From assembly GCA_963823675.1 (NCBI GenBank), contig CAWGMT010000013.1, positions 558,001-622,000 of the forward strand: a stretch of 64,000 nucleotides of DNA, written 5' to 3'. The translations under genes and the position numbers were made by a program. This document shows positions 37,601-46,492 of the stretch, one piece after another. The first letter of the stretch is position 1. The number at the start of each line of letters is the position of its first letter. Below the pieces are notes generated by a model. The model ran no database searches. It had not been told where the DNA came from and saw nothing but the letters and a program-made list of their open reading frames with translations. This DNA is from CAWGMT01 sp963823675 (GTDB lineage: Bacteria; Planctomycetota; Planctomycetia; Isosphaerales; Isosphaeraceae).

Positions 37601-37623
37601 ATCGCTGCAAATATCGAGCGCAT
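34612..37623 (-). CDS. Secreted GH39-like glycosidase fused to a PHP-domain metallohydrolase
   Basis: Start at ATG 37623, which opens a signal peptide (MRSIFAAISVFLILTARARA). Residues ~30-480 are a beta-xylosidase/iduronidase-like (GH39) barrel: proton donor Glu210 in WETWNEANIGYW, nucleophile Glu329 in KPIVIGESDPEG. After a beta-sandwich and a linker the last ~380 residues form a PHP-type domain (ILHAHAEDSDHTGG, AIFLTDHFRP, ISHIEERP-like FLSHIEERP, VAANDCHHNQ), whose histidines and aspartates would bind metals. The fusion suggests removal of a glycoside and a second bond, perhaps a phosphoester, from one substrate; this is inference. Intact. Confidence 0.75.
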   Translation of the reverse strand: MRSIFAAISVFLILTARARANAEPLDKPEPIAVTIRVDASRERGQLPPIWRFFGADEPNYAYMKDGRKLLADLGGLRPGSVYFRTHNLLTSGDGTPALKWGSTGAYGEDAQGRPIYNWSIVDRIFDTYRQRGVRPYVEIGFMPRELSVKPEPYQHHWTPTAKYDEIYTGWAYPPTDYAKWGELVHQWAKHCVEKYGRAAVESWYWETWNEANIGYWRGTPEEFRKLHDYAIDAVKRALPSARVGGADSAGSGGKWTRDFLEHCLRGTNYATGKTGTPIDFVSFHAKGSPTFVDGHVRMGIANHLRTVSEGFRIVASFPELKGKPIVIGESDPEGCAACQGPQLGYRNGTMYSSYTAASFARKYDLAERVGVNLEGALSWAFEFEEQPYFAGFRVLATNGINLPVLNVFRMFSLMGGRRLEVKSSGEVDLDTILAEGVRRAPDVSALAALDENGLSILAWHYHDDDVPGPDAEVALEISGLAASAAGGQIQIRHYRVDRDHSNAYQAWKRMGSPPNPTPGEYAEVQRASQLATVDSPEWLRVERGVVKVRMTLPRQAVSLLKIHSPAAAGRARGADGAAPRPKYSPIERMMPARLKAAHEDVQKISRLRRALPPLPGLNDYRAILHAHAEDSDHTGGTRPEMLADAKRADVHAIFLTDHFRPPRDFVADSWHGLREGVLFVPGSEDRGFLIYPTRSIIDRMKEPTPAFIQTVKRDGGLIFLSHIEERPTHSMEGLDGMEISNRHADAKVDRAGILSVMLKLTDPASLEELEESLKLYPDELFASQGRYPADYLAKWDTETQSRRLTGVAANDCHHNQVLIVKMVDGETVRVGTNVDRDDEMRSVSAALRPGIRALTKSHNPGDVLARLDIDPYHRSFRNLSTHILARALDEPSIRSALRDGHAYVSHDWMCDPTGSMFDLIPTADGSRCLMGDEVRFADDQKLVARFPVPCHIRLLRVGRLIAERSADKLEHKITAPGVYRIEGWLEVGGEERPWVYSNPIYVR

Positions 37624-37657
37624 GAATCGCTCCCGGTAGATTCGCGACCACTCTGCG

Positions 37658-38611
37658 TCAGTCCAAGCGGCTGCGGGCCTGGCGAAACGCCACGAGGTTT
37701 TCGGCCGCATAGCCATGGTAATCAAAGTCGATGTCGGAAGTCACAGTCTGGATCGACGCCCAGAGCGACTCGCGCAACAGCGAGATTGCCTTGAAGATCC
37801 GCAATTCGGCCAGGTGGAGGGGCGTGAAATCTCCGTGATACGCGGCGAGCAGGTCACGATCCTGGCCGGTCGCAAACCGCGCGTTGGCCGACAGATTGGC
37901 CAGGTCGAAAGCAGGGTGGCCGATGCCGGCGTATTCCCAGTCCACCAGCCAGAGCCATCCGCCCGAATCGATCAGGTTGGCCGCCAGGAGATCGTTGTGA
38001 CACAATGCGGGCCGAAACGGGGTGATGCGCCGCGAGAGCAGGGCGGCGTCCGCCAGCATCTCGGCAATGTCAGACGGCAACTGAGCCCCAATTCTCGCGG
38101 CAGTCGCAGCGTACGTTCGCACGGTCTGAAACGGACAGAAGTAAAGCATCTCGCCCGTCAGTCGATTCCAGGAATCGTGCAGTCGGCGCAGTAATGCCGC
38201 GATGCGCACGATATAGTCGGGCCCGCGCACATCGGCAGGCGTCAATGTGCGGCCGGCGACAAAGTGAGTCACGAGCAAACCCCGCTCGCTGTGAATCACT
38301 TCGGGCGCCACTCCGAGGCCGCTGGCTGCCCGGTGGCAGACGACTTCGTTGCGGCGATCGATGCCGAGTAAGGGGCGCTCTTCACCCAATCGCGCGACAA
38401 AGGCGTTACCTCCCACTCTCACGACGAAATTGTGATTGGAGATTCCCCCTTCGATCCGTTCGACGGCACTCGGACCTGCGCCCAGATTGAGCTTGGTAAT
38501 GCGGCGCCCCAGCCGACGCTCCGATCCCTGCAAGAATGCACGGAAGCGGAGTCGGCCGGCGCGGAGTGGGTGCGTCCAGTGCCTATTCTTCGGACTTCTT
38601 CTCTCTGGCAA
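37658..38611 (-). CDS. APH/choline-kinase-family phosphotransferase
   Basis: The kinase-like fold is clear: ERIEGGISNHNFVVRVGG (P-loop equivalent), the Lys-less FVARLGEE strand, the catalytic HNDLLAANLI and the metal motif WLVDWEYAGIGHPAFDLA, as in choline and thiamine kinases. The only start in the 5' part is a weak TTG at 38611, overlapping the coiled-coil fragment; the natural start is uncertain and may be downstream. It lies 34 bases before the GH39-PHP gene in the same direction, probably one operon. The substrate, perhaps a sugar or amino alcohol, is unknown. Confidence 0.75.
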   Translation of the reverse strand: MPERRSPKNRHWTHPLRAGRLRFRAFLQGSERRLGRRITKLNLGAGPSAVERIEGGISNHNFVVRVGGNAFVARLGEERPLLGIDRRNEVVCHRAASGLGVAPEVIHSERGLLVTHFVAGRTLTPADVRGPDYIVRIAALLRRLHDSWNRLTGEMLYFCPFQTVRTYAATAARIGAQLPSDIAEMLADAALLSRRITPFRPALCHNDLLAANLIDSGGWLWLVDWEYAGIGHPAFDLANLSANARFATGQDRDLLAAYHGDFTPLHLAELRIFKAISLLRESLWASIQTVTSDIDFDYHGYAAENLVAFRQARSRLD

Positions 38612-38834
38612 GCTCTTCGATCCTCGCCCCGAGCTCGTGGTACTTTTTCATGAGCTTTTTCTTGGCGAGCTTGGCGGTGTTCGAGGTCGCCTCGCCGAGC
38701 TTTGCCATTTCCTCCTTGGTCTGCTTGAGATCGGCTTCGAGGTACTCGGAGAGCCGTTCGCGATTCTTGTGGAAGCGAGCGGCGGCCCACCTCTTGCTGA
38801 CGACCCGCCACGCGAATTGGAGCGTGGCAGACCA
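38583..38834 (-). pseudogene. Coiled-coil protein, 5' end lost
   Basis: Not a standard ORF because no start codon exists before an internal ATG, but the frame reads ARFHKNRERLSEYLEADLKQ, TKEEMAKLGEATSNTAKLAK and KKYHELGARIEELAREKKSE, about 80 residues of highly charged heptad-like helix before a stop at 38583. Sequence above 38834 in other frames could supply the N-terminus through a frameshift. The last 29 bases overlap the TTG start of the phosphotransferase. Confidence 0.45.
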
Positions 38835-38966
38835 CGCCGTGGAACGTCCCGGTGCGGAACCTGCGTTGGCATTCTAATTGCGCGACCAGCACGACGCAAT
38901 CGTTTCGATTACGGGTTCGCCGTTGCTATCGGAACTCCGCAGAGGCGCGGTCTGGGATTCCTGTGG

Positions 38967-39167
38967 ATGGCCGAAAGCGATCGACTGATTGCCATGATCC
39001 GAATTCGTTTTACTGATCTGGACGCCAAGAAACGGGCGTTGGGCCGCCTGGCGGGGCGATACCCTTTCCAAAGCTGGGCCACCGGCGAGATGCTTGTTCC
39101 GGAGGCGGCGCTGGGCTACCTGGCCACCGAGAACATTTCCTTCCAGGTCGAGGGCCCCGCCACGTAG
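38967..39167 (+). CDS. Small hypothetical protein
   Basis: A 66-residue product (ATG 38967, or 57 residues from ATG 38994). The core reads IRIRFTDLDAKKRALGRLAG and YPFQSWATGEMLVPEAALGY, an alpha/beta layout without known motif; small proteins ending ATENISFQVEGPA-like are familiar from planctomycetes but unnamed. Ribosome-binding site weak for both starts. Real gene likely on composition. Confidence 0.5.
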   Translation: MAESDRLIAMIRIRFTDLDAKKRALGRLAGRYPFQSWATGEMLVPEAALGYLATENISFQVEGPAT

Positions 39168-39675
39168 GAGCAGAGCACTCCGGCTGTCAGCTCAATGTGG
39201 TGCTGAATCCGACGGCTCGCGAACCGGCACAGGCCCGATTCTCGACCGTAATTCAAAGCCAGAGGATCTCATCGCTTGCCAAAATGTCAGCTTCGGACTG
39301 CGACATCGGCAGACGAGCAAGGCTGCAAGGACCACGGTTATTAATCGCAACACGATACGCGGTAACGTGGTAGAATCCCGAATCAACATTCGGTACGCGG
39401 GTTGCTTAATGTGAGCGCAGGCTCAGGTCCTTGCCCACCGCGGACCCGTGGGCCTCGAAGTGAGCGCAAACCGTTCTCTTAACGCACAGAATCGTCGGTC
39501 CTGCGCAAATCATGGGAGGCAAACGGCGTTTTACCCGGAGCCAACGGCGACGGCGTTTACTTTTCCAGTCCAAACCGTCGCCGTCGCCGTTGGCTCCGGG
39601 TTAAACTTGGGGTGGCTGCGGCTCGGCCGCGCTGTGCAGTCCCTATCCCAAGAGTTTATCGACAGGGCCGTATCG
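39168..39675. other. Upstream region of htpG
   Basis: No gene. It contains a large hairpin (39530-39606) ending 70 bp before the htpG start. No sigma-32-like or CIRCE (ttagcactc-n9-gagtgctaa) site was seen. Confidence 0.6.
39530..39606. repeat. Large near-perfect hairpin upstream of htpG
   Basis: Left arm ttacccggagccaacggcga... (39530-39554) and right arm ...gccgttggctccgggttaa (39578-39606) pair over ~25 bp with a loop of about 22 bases. It resembles intergenic hairpins spread in planctomycete genomes. Its position could terminate upstream transcription or affect the htpG leader. Confidence 0.75.
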
Positions 39676-41593
39676 ATGACGACGACTGAAACCGAACGCC
39701 GCGAATATTCGTTTCAAGCGGAAATCAAGCAGCTCCTCCACCTTCTGTCGCACTCGCTGTATCAGACTCGTGAGATTGCCGTGCGCGAGCTGGTGTCAAA
39801 TGCGGCTGATGCACTCGACAAGATGCGCTACGTCGCCCTGACCGATGAAAGCCAGCGAGATAGCGGCGCGCTCGAAATCGTGATCGAGGGCAGCGAAGCG
39901 GAACATCGGCTGACGATTCGCGACTCGGGCATCGGCATGACCCGCGATGAGCTGGTGTCGAACCTGGGAACCATTGCGCACAGCGGCTCGGGCGATTTTC
40001 TCCAGGCGCTCGCCGCCGATTCGCAGGCCAAGGACAAGTCCGACCTGTCCTTGATCGGCCAGTTCGGCGTGGGTTTCTATTCGGCGTTCATGATCGCCGA
40101 TAGGGTGCAAGTTCGCACGCGCAGCTACACCGAAGTGACAGGCTGGGAATGGGAATCGGAAGGGACCGGAACGTTTGCGGTCAAGCCCATCGAGGGCGAA
40201 TTGCCGCGTGGCACTGAAGTGATCCTGCACCTCAAGGAGGACGCTCACGATTTCGCCAGGGATTGGCGGATCAAGGATATCGTCAAGCGCTATTCGAGCT
40301 TCGTCTCCTATCCGATCCGCCTGGGTGCCAACGGAGAGGTTGTCAACGACCAGAAGCCGATCTGGGTTGAGCCCAAGAACCAGGTGACCGAAGAGCAGTA
40401 CCTGCGGTTTTACCAGCACTTGACCCACCACATCGAGGAAAAGCCGCTCTGGCATCTTCATCTGGCAGTGGATTCGCCGATGCAGTTCCGTGCCGTGGTC
40501 TACTGCCCGCCGAGCAACCTCGAGCGCCTGGGCTTTACGCGGTTCGAGCACGGTTTGAATCTTTGCGCCAAGCGCGTGCTGGTGCAAAGCGAGTGCCGTG
40601 AGCTGGTGCCCGAGTACCTGCGCTTCCTCCGAGGGCTGGTCGATTCCGAGGACCTGCCCTTGAATGTTTCGCGCGAAACGCTTCAGGACAACAGCGTCGT
40701 TCGCAAGATCCGCGCGTCGCTCGTCAAGGGCGTGCTGGACCGGCTCGACGGTCTTGCCCGCGATCAGTCCGACGTGTTCCGGACCTTCCACGACGAATTT
40801 GGCCGTATGCTCAAGGAGGGGCTCGTCGTCGATGTGGCGAACCGCGAGCGGATCGCCAAGCTGCTTCGGTTTCCGTCGTCACAGAGCGGCGACCCCAAGG
40901 CGCTCGTTTCCCTCGACGAATACGTCGCCCGCATGCCGGACGGCCAGAAGCGGATCTACTACCTGGCCGGTCCGGACCCGGCTTCGATCGCGAAGAGCCC
41001 CAATCTCGAGATCTTCCGGCGACAGGGGCTGGAGGTCCTCTTTCTGACCGATCCGATCGACGAGTTCGCCTTCAATGCGCTGGGCTCGTACCAGGGCAAG
41101 ACGCTGACGTCGATCGACTCGGCCGACCTGGAGCTGCCCGAGTCGAGCGCGGGGGCCGAGCCGGTCCACGCGGCGGGAGAGGCCGACAAGGAATCCGGCT
41201 TCACCGCGCGTCGTGGATCTGTTCAAGACGGCCCTGGGAAGTCGCGTGTCGGAGGTGCGGGAATCGAACCGGCTCACCGACAGCCCGTGCTGCCTGGTCA
41301 ACGCCGAGGGGGGGCTCAGTACTCAGATGCAGCGGATCCTGAAACTCGCCAACAAGGAGTTTCCCGAGTCGGCGCGGATTCTCGAGCTGAACCCGAAGGC
41401 ACCGCTGATCCGCCGGCTTTGCCGGCTGAGTGCAAACAACGAGCACGAACCGTTCATCAAGCAATGTGCGCTTCAGCTCTGGACCAATGCGCTCATTCTC
41501 GACGGCGTGACCCCCGAGCCCGAGGACCTCGTGGCCCGAGTCCAGTCGTTCATGCTCGAAGCCGCCGAGAAGCGATCGCCGCTCATCCTTTGA
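39676..41593 (+). CDS. htpG: Chaperone protein HtpG (Hsp90), one frameshift
   Basis: ATG 39676 begins YSFQAEIKQLLHLLSHSLYQ. The GHKL ATPase motifs are all present: ELVSNAADALDKMRY, DSGIGMTRDEL and GQFGVGFYSAFMIAD. The middle domain includes NVSRETLQDNSVVRKI. At about 41200 one extra base (ttcaccgcgcgtc) shifts the frame; the dimerisation domain then continues as VVDLFKTALGSRVSEVRESN and FESARILELNP-like sequence to the stop at 41593. About 638 residues, the family norm. As a single-copy ATP-dependent chaperone gene it is the best argument that some frameshifts here are sequencing errors. Confidence 0.95.
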
Positions 41594-41623
41594 GTGAAGT
41601 CGAACCATGCCCTGGCACGGCGC

Positions 41624-42202
41624 TCAGCCTCCATGCAACCAGTTCAAGTAGAACGGGAAAGGATAAGGCCCCGGTCCGGGCACAACTGGGTCGAGGTCGT
41701 AGATCGGAACATAGCTGCCCATCTGGTAGTACATCCCGACCGGCCGGAACGGGTGCGCGAGGCCCTGGAAGAACCGCAGGGGGCGCCACCACGGCCGGCT
41801 CGAGGAGTCGACGGTGCTCTGACCGGGCATGCCGTAGAAGAAGGGATAGACGCTCTCGGTTGCGGGGGTCTTCAAGCCCAGGCCGTACAAGCCCTGGGTG
41901 GAGTACCAGTTCGGGCACTTGACCGGCCCCTTGTCGGCATAGCGCGTGTTGTAGAACTTGTCGCGATGCTTGTCCGGGGGCAGGATTTCCGGCGTGGCGG
42001 CGAACCGCATGAGCAGGCCGCTGCGTTCGGTGATGTCGGGAACGAACGGTTGAGGCGCCTGGGCCCTGGCGGCGGCACCGGCGAGGACAAACCACACTGC
42101 CGCGATAACCACACCGGCAGCATTTCGGGCGCTCGGGAGCGGGCTCTCAATGCGGCGATGCCGCTGGGCCGGTAACGCGATTCCGGAGCATTCCATGAGC
42201 AC
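41624..42202 (-). CDS. Secreted hypothetical protein
   Basis: 192 residues with a long N-region before a signal-peptide core (AAGVVIAAVWFVLAGAAARA, cleavage after AQA). The mature part is rich in Pro, Tyr, Phe and Gly (YNTRYADKGPVKCPNWYST, GYYQMGSYVPIYDLDP-like VGMYYQMGSYVPIYDL), with no enzyme motif. The composition suggests an envelope or structural component. First of three minus-strand secreted genes in 3 kb. Confidence 0.65.
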   Translation of the reverse strand: MLMECSGIALPAQRHRRIESPLPSARNAAGVVIAAVWFVLAGAAARAQAPQPFVPDITERSGLLMRFAATPEILPPDKHRDKFYNTRYADKGPVKCPNWYSTQGLYGLGLKTPATESVYPFFYGMPGQSTVDSSSRPWWRPLRFFQGLAHPFRPVGMYYQMGSYVPIYDLDPVVPGPGPYPFPFYLNWLHGG

Positions 42203-42355
42203 ACCTCCTCGGCTCTGACTTCGACGATCCTGTTCAACTCGAAAACGGCGGGCCCGACGATCCCCGGGCCTGGCTTTGCTCGTCTCGTTCTCCGAAGTTT
42301 CACCGGTCAGCCGGCCGCCTCGACCTCCGGGTCGAGGCGGCCGGCGAATTTCGGT

Positions 42356-43363
42356 TCAGGGACTATTGGGATTCATCGGCGGAAACGAGAAGTAATCTCG
42401 GGGAGAACGCGTGCTGACGATGTAAGGCACATAACCGGGCGTCAGCGGGACCGGTCCGCCGGGCCCGACGAAGTACTTCAGCTTGGGGTGAGGATGCAGC
42501 ATTCCAGCGAGCGTGGACAACGCTCCGTGCACACCGGCGATCGCGCCGTGGGCAGCAGCGAGGCACTGCTGGCAACCCTGTCCACCGCAGAAGCTGCAAC
42601 CCGTGCCCGCACCGGCACCGGGGTCAATACCAGCTCCCCCGTGCGTGTGGGACACGCCGCAGCCGGGAAGGCCGCAGTTCTCACCGTGGCCCATGCCAAG
42701 GCCGGGGTGCGTATGACCAAAGCCAATGGTGCAGCCGGGCATTCCGCAACCGGAGTGTCCGCCACCGTGGGCGATGGCCGGTCCAGCTTGCGGAAGCTGG
42801 GCGCTTCCCACAACAGCCGTGCCGATGCCACCACCGCCGATCACGGTCCCGGCACCACCACCGACGATTGAAACTCCGACTGCCTGCTGCCCGTGAAATT
42901 GATGTGGGCAGCCCGGTCCGCCGCCGCATCCCGGAACGACGCACGCCGAGCCGGCCCCGTGGTCGAACAGGCCGTGGCCTGGCAAGCCATCAGCGCCCGG
43001 GCCGCCCTGGCAGTCACCGCCGGCGCACGCACCGTCCGCGCACATGCCGTTCGCACAGCCCGCAATTCCGTGTAACAGCCCCGCACATTTACCCAGGCAT
43101 GCATGCACCGGGCCCGTCACGCACCCGATGGCCTTGTGGACATCGCCGACGGGATCCTTGGCATAGCAGCCCCAGGGGACGGGCGGTGCCATGAACGGCC
43201 CACCGGTCGTGAAGTCGAAGGCCGGCACCGCGGGGCACGGCCCCAGGACGTGTGGGCCGATTAACCCATCCGCACGGGCTGAACTCACTAATCCCAGACC
43301 CAGCCCGAAGGTGGTCGCCATTGCTACTGCAAGCGGCATCCCTCGCCATTTTCCAGATCGCAT
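42356..43363 (-). CDS. Secreted Gly/Cys/His-rich protein
   Basis: 335 residues; signal peptide MAVAMATTFGLGLGLVSSARA-like (PLAVAMATTFGLGLGLVSSA), then a low-complexity body with ~20 Cys and ~25 His among glycine: CGGGPGCPHQFHGQQ, GHSGCGMPGCTIGFGHTHPG, CSFCGGQGCQQCLAAAHG. The C-terminus is Pro/Tyr-rich (VPLTPGYVPYIVSTRSP). Metal binding or disulphide cross-linking in the cell envelope is a reasonable guess. Intact despite its repetitive DNA. Confidence 0.65.
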   Translation of the reverse strand: MRSGKWRGMPLAVAMATTFGLGLGLVSSARADGLIGPHVLGPCPAVPAFDFTTGGPFMAPPVPWGCYAKDPVGDVHKAIGCVTGPVHACLGKCAGLLHGIAGCANGMCADGACAGGDCQGGPGADGLPGHGLFDHGAGSACVVPGCGGGPGCPHQFHGQQAVGVSIVGGGAGTVIGGGGIGTAVVGSAQLPQAGPAIAHGGGHSGCGMPGCTIGFGHTHPGLGMGHGENCGLPGCGVSHTHGGAGIDPGAGAGTGCSFCGGQGCQQCLAAAHGAIAGVHGALSTLAGMLHPHPKLKYFVGPGGPVPLTPGYVPYIVSTRSPRDYFSFPPMNPNSP

Positions 43364-43792
43364 GATCTATCCCTTAATTCGCTTCCGTGAGACCCTCCTG
43401 GGATGTCGGGAATCGAGCGAGCGACAGTTCTGCCCGAGCCTTCCTACGCGCGGACGACTTGATCGGCCCCGGGCCGTCACAGACCACGCCAGGGCGGCAA
43501 GAGCCGCACCGAGCTGGCCGCCCGATCCGTTCCGGATCGCGACAGCCTCGACCGTGATGCCCCATCGACCGTTCGTTCCGGTCGAGGCGCGGTACCGGCC
43601 TCAGTCCGTGATTTGGCCTTGTCTCTCTCCATCGGTCCGGGCCCGCCTCGTTCTCGAACGAAAGGACGGCGGCACCAACGAAAAAAGGACCAGCCCCACT
43701 CTAAAGCCGGTGGGACCGGTCCAATCATTTCATCGCGGAACGCCCTGGCACGCGGAGACGACCCGCAAATACCTCGGGACGCCGCCCTTCGA
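43364..43792. other. Intergenic region
   Basis: No supported gene; only short overlapping open frames. It should contain the promoter of the Gly/Cys-rich gene at its left end. No hairpin of note. Confidence 0.5.
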
Positions 43793-44734
43793 TCAGTGGC
43801 CTTTGGTGCCGTAGACCATCGAGGCCGGCAGCTCCGTTACGGTGGTGTTCGGCTGGTCGTAAGCAATCGCGGCATGTTTCGCACGAGCTTTTTCCTCCTG
43901 CTCGCGGCGGTGGGCTCCGAAGGTGGGCAACCCGAGGATATGTCTGACGATATGCGGGCGATCATGTCCGGGTGAGGCGAGCGCGTCCTGAGCCGGGGGT
44001 ATGCTCGAAGGCGTGACCGAGGGGTCATACCCGAGGGCGCCCGGACGTGCTCCGTAAGCCGCCATGCGCGGATTGGCCCATTGAGGTTGCATCGATCGAG
44101 CGACCCCGATCGGCGACGGCTCAGCACCGGTGGCGGCGCCCCCGACGACGGCGTAGCCCGGGGCACCTGACATCGCGACGTTACCGCCGGCCACGGCGTA
44201 GCCCGGGGCCTCGCCCGCCATGGCGGTCGGGCCGCCCACGACGGTGTATCCCGGGGCATGCGGATCAGCAGCAACGACCGATCCCGAAACGACGCTGGCT
44301 TCACAGGCCGCACACCGAGCTCCCGGTGCCGTCACGACCTGCCCTTGCATTGCCACTCCAGGCGCAAAGGACGGAGGAGGCGGAACGTTGACACCATAAT
44401 GACGCTTGGCATAAGCCCTTTGGCACTCGACGCAGTGCCGCCGACCGAAGAGCCCTTTGTGATTGTGCACCGGCGGCACCTCGTTGTTACTGGCCATCGG
44501 TGCCGTTTGGTAGCTATTGGCCATCGGAGCCGGCTGGTAGCCATTGGCCATCGGGGCCAGTTGATAGCCATTGGCCATCGGGGCTGGCTGGTCGCTACCG
44601 GCCACCGGAGTCGGTTGGTAGCCATTCGCCACTGGTGCCGGCTGATCGCCATCGACTGGGCCTGCCGCTACCCACGCAGGAAAGGCCAGCACCAGGCCGC
44701 ACAGACCCAGGGCCCAACGAGCTTGAACACGCAT
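43793..44734 (-). CDS. Secreted Pro/Tyr repeat protein
   Basis: The ATG at 44734 is chosen over upstream in-frame starts because AAAGGAG lies nine bases before it and a signal peptide follows (WALGLCGLVLAFPAWVAAG). The mature protein opens with six degenerate decapeptides (PMANGYQPAP, PVAGSDQPAP and so on), then HCVECQRAYAKRHYG, a CAAC motif and three YxVVGG/YAVAGG blocks. No enzyme motif. Composition resembles planctomycete envelope or stalk-type proteins. Confidence 0.7.
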   Translation of the reverse strand: MRVQARWALGLCGLVLAFPAWVAAGPVDGDQPAPVANGYQPTPVAGSDQPAPMANGYQLAPMANGYQPAPMANSYQTAPMASNNEVPPVHNHKGLFGRRHCVECQRAYAKRHYGVNVPPPPSFAPGVAMQGQVVTAPGARCAACEASVVSGSVVAADPHAPGYTVVGGPTAMAGEAPGYAVAGGNVAMSGAPGYAVVGGAATGAEPSPIGVARSMQPQWANPRMAAYGARPGALGYDPSVTPSSIPPAQDALASPGHDRPHIVRHILGLPTFGAHRREQEEKARAKHAAIAYDQPNTTVTELPASMVYGTKGH

Positions 44735-45313
44735 TGAGGGAACTCCTTTCCCAGGTTCAGACCTACCGCTGCACGAGTCAGCATGCATGCGCGTGGGTCT
44801 AGACACACCTAAACGGCCAGCGGACTCTCGGCCTAGACGACGTGCCCGCCGGGCTGTGAGCGACGTGGGCCGCTGCATTGCTTTGGAGCGGGGATCCGGG
44901 ACTGACGGCCGCGTCCAGGCATTGCACCGAAAGCGCTTGCCTCAATCCGGCCGTTTCATATATCCCCTAAGATCGGCATAACGGCGCCGCGGCTTGCGAC
45001 TTATCGTCGAAACCGACAAAACTGGCGGAAGCCTGGAGGGGATGCGTTCCTGAACGCTGGAGTCCCCCGCGGGACAAGGACTCGTCCACGGGGGCTTGCG
45101 GCAGGCCTTCCGATTGTAGGACGACGCGGATTCCGCTACAACAGGATCGGAATACGACACGATTTCTCTGGCCGCTCAATGGGCTTGCGTGATCCTGGGA
45201 GGGCGAGGCTCCGTCCGAGCCGCCTTGGAGACGGGCACCCGAAGGGTCGCGCCGGGAGGCTCGCCCTCCCGGAATTGTGCAAGGCGATTTAGCGGCAACG
45301 AGGCGAAGGATCG
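44735..45313. other. Divergent intergenic region with a hairpin
   Basis: Lies between the minus-strand secreted gene and the plus-strand aminotransferase, so both promoters should be here. One inverted repeat (45197-45270) is the only structure seen. Confidence 0.5.
45197..45270. repeat. Inverted repeat upstream of the aminotransferase
   Basis: gggagggcgaggctcc (45197-45212) pairs with ggaggctcgccctccc (45255-45270), 15 of 16 positions, around a 42-base loop. The sequence is of the type found as intergenic repeats in planctomycetes. It ends 43 bases before the start codon. Confidence 0.7.
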
Positions 45314-46483
45314 ATGCAAGCTCCGTTGATTTCCCACAAGGCTGCGCGGTTCACCGAGAGCGTCATCCGCGGCATGTCGGTCGAGGCCCGGAAGCACGGC
45401 GCCATCAATCTGGCGCAGGGCATGCCCGACTTTCCAGCGCCTTGGGAGGTCAAGGCCGCGGCCTGCAAGGCGATCCAGGATGACATCAACCAGTACGCGA
45501 TCACCTGGGGCGCGCGGGAATTGCGCGAGGCCATATCGGAGCATGCCGCCTGGCATCTTGGTCTGGCCGTCGATCCCGAGACCCAGATCACGATCACGTG
45601 CGGCAGCACCGAGGCGATGCTGGTGTCGCTGTTGTCGCTCATCAATCCCGGCGACGAGGTCATCCTCACACAGCCTTTTTACGAGAACTACTGGCCCGAT
45701 TGCGTGCTGGCCGGTGCGACCCCGCGATTTGTACCGCTACGGCCGCACGACTGGCGATTCGATCGCGATGAGCTGGCAGCCGCGTTCAACGACAAGACCA
45801 AGGCGATCGTCCTCTGCAATCCGAACAACCCGACCGGCACGGTGTTCAGCGGCTCCGACCTGGAAGCGGTTGCAGCGCTTTGCCGGAAATGGGACGTGAT
45901 TGCGATTACCGACGAGATTTATGAGCATATTGTTTACGACGGCCGGCGGCACGTCGCGCTGGCGGGCATCGACGGAATGAGCGAGCGCTCGGTGACGATC
46001 AGCGGGATGTCGAAGACCTACGCCGTCACGGGCTGGCGGGTCGGTTCGATCATCGCGCCGCCGCGATTGACGCACACGTTCCGCCAGGTTCACGACTTTG
46101 TCTCGATCGGCGCCGCCGCCCCGTTGCAGGAGGCCGGCGCCCTTGCCTATCGTCTTCCCAGGGAGTATTACGCCCGGCTCGCCGCCGACTACCAGGCGCG
46201 GCGCGACCGGATTTGCAAGGCTCTCTGGGATATCGGCTTTGCCTTTGAGCCGCCCGAGGGGGCCTATTACATCATGGCCGGCATCGAGGCCTTCGGCGCC
46301 ACCGACGACGTGGCTTTCGCGGGGTTCCTGGTTCGGGACGTCGGCGTGGCGACGGTTCCTGGGTCGAGCTTCTTCCGGGACAAGGCCCTGGGTCGTTCCT
46401 ACATTCGCTTCTGTTTCTGCAAGCGCGACGAAACCCTCGATGCCGCCGCCCTTTTGCTGCGGCGGCTCCGGGTGATTGTCTGA
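45314..46483 (+). CDS. Class I/II PLP-dependent aminotransferase
   Basis: 389 residues, start ATG 45314 behind GAAGGA. Family marks: INLAQGMPDFPAP near the N-terminus, CGSTEAMLVSLLSLINPGDE, CNPNNPTGTVFS, ITDEIYEHIVYDG, the PLP lysine in SGMSKTYAVTGWRVG and the substrate arginine in YIRFCFCK. The NLAQGxPDF opening and the SKTYxVTGWRVG motif fit the methionine/kynurenine/glutamine-phenylpyruvate subgroup. The exact amino acid is not predictable from sequence. Intact, cytoplasmic. It converges with the next gene, 9 bases between stops. Confidence 0.85.
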   Translation: MQAPLISHKAARFTESVIRGMSVEARKHGAINLAQGMPDFPAPWEVKAAACKAIQDDINQYAITWGARELREAISEHAAWHLGLAVDPETQITITCGSTEAMLVSLLSLINPGDEVILTQPFYENYWPDCVLAGATPRFVPLRPHDWRFDRDELAAAFNDKTKAIVLCNPNNPTGTVFSGSDLEAVAALCRKWDVIAITDEIYEHIVYDGRRHVALAGIDGMSERSVTISGMSKTYAVTGWRVGSIIAPPRLTHTFRQVHDFVSIGAAAPLQEAGALAYRLPREYYARLAADYQARRDRICKALWDIGFAFEPPEGAYYIMAGIEAFGATDDVAFAGFLVRDVGVATVPGSSFFRDKALGRSYIRFCFCKRDETLDAAALLLRRLRVIV

Positions 46484-46492
46484 ATCGAGGCA

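Noticed and set aside
39448..39675. N-terminal extension of HtpG
   Set aside because: The extended frame crosses the large hairpin and has no Hsp90 homology; the family starts at the ATG at 39676.
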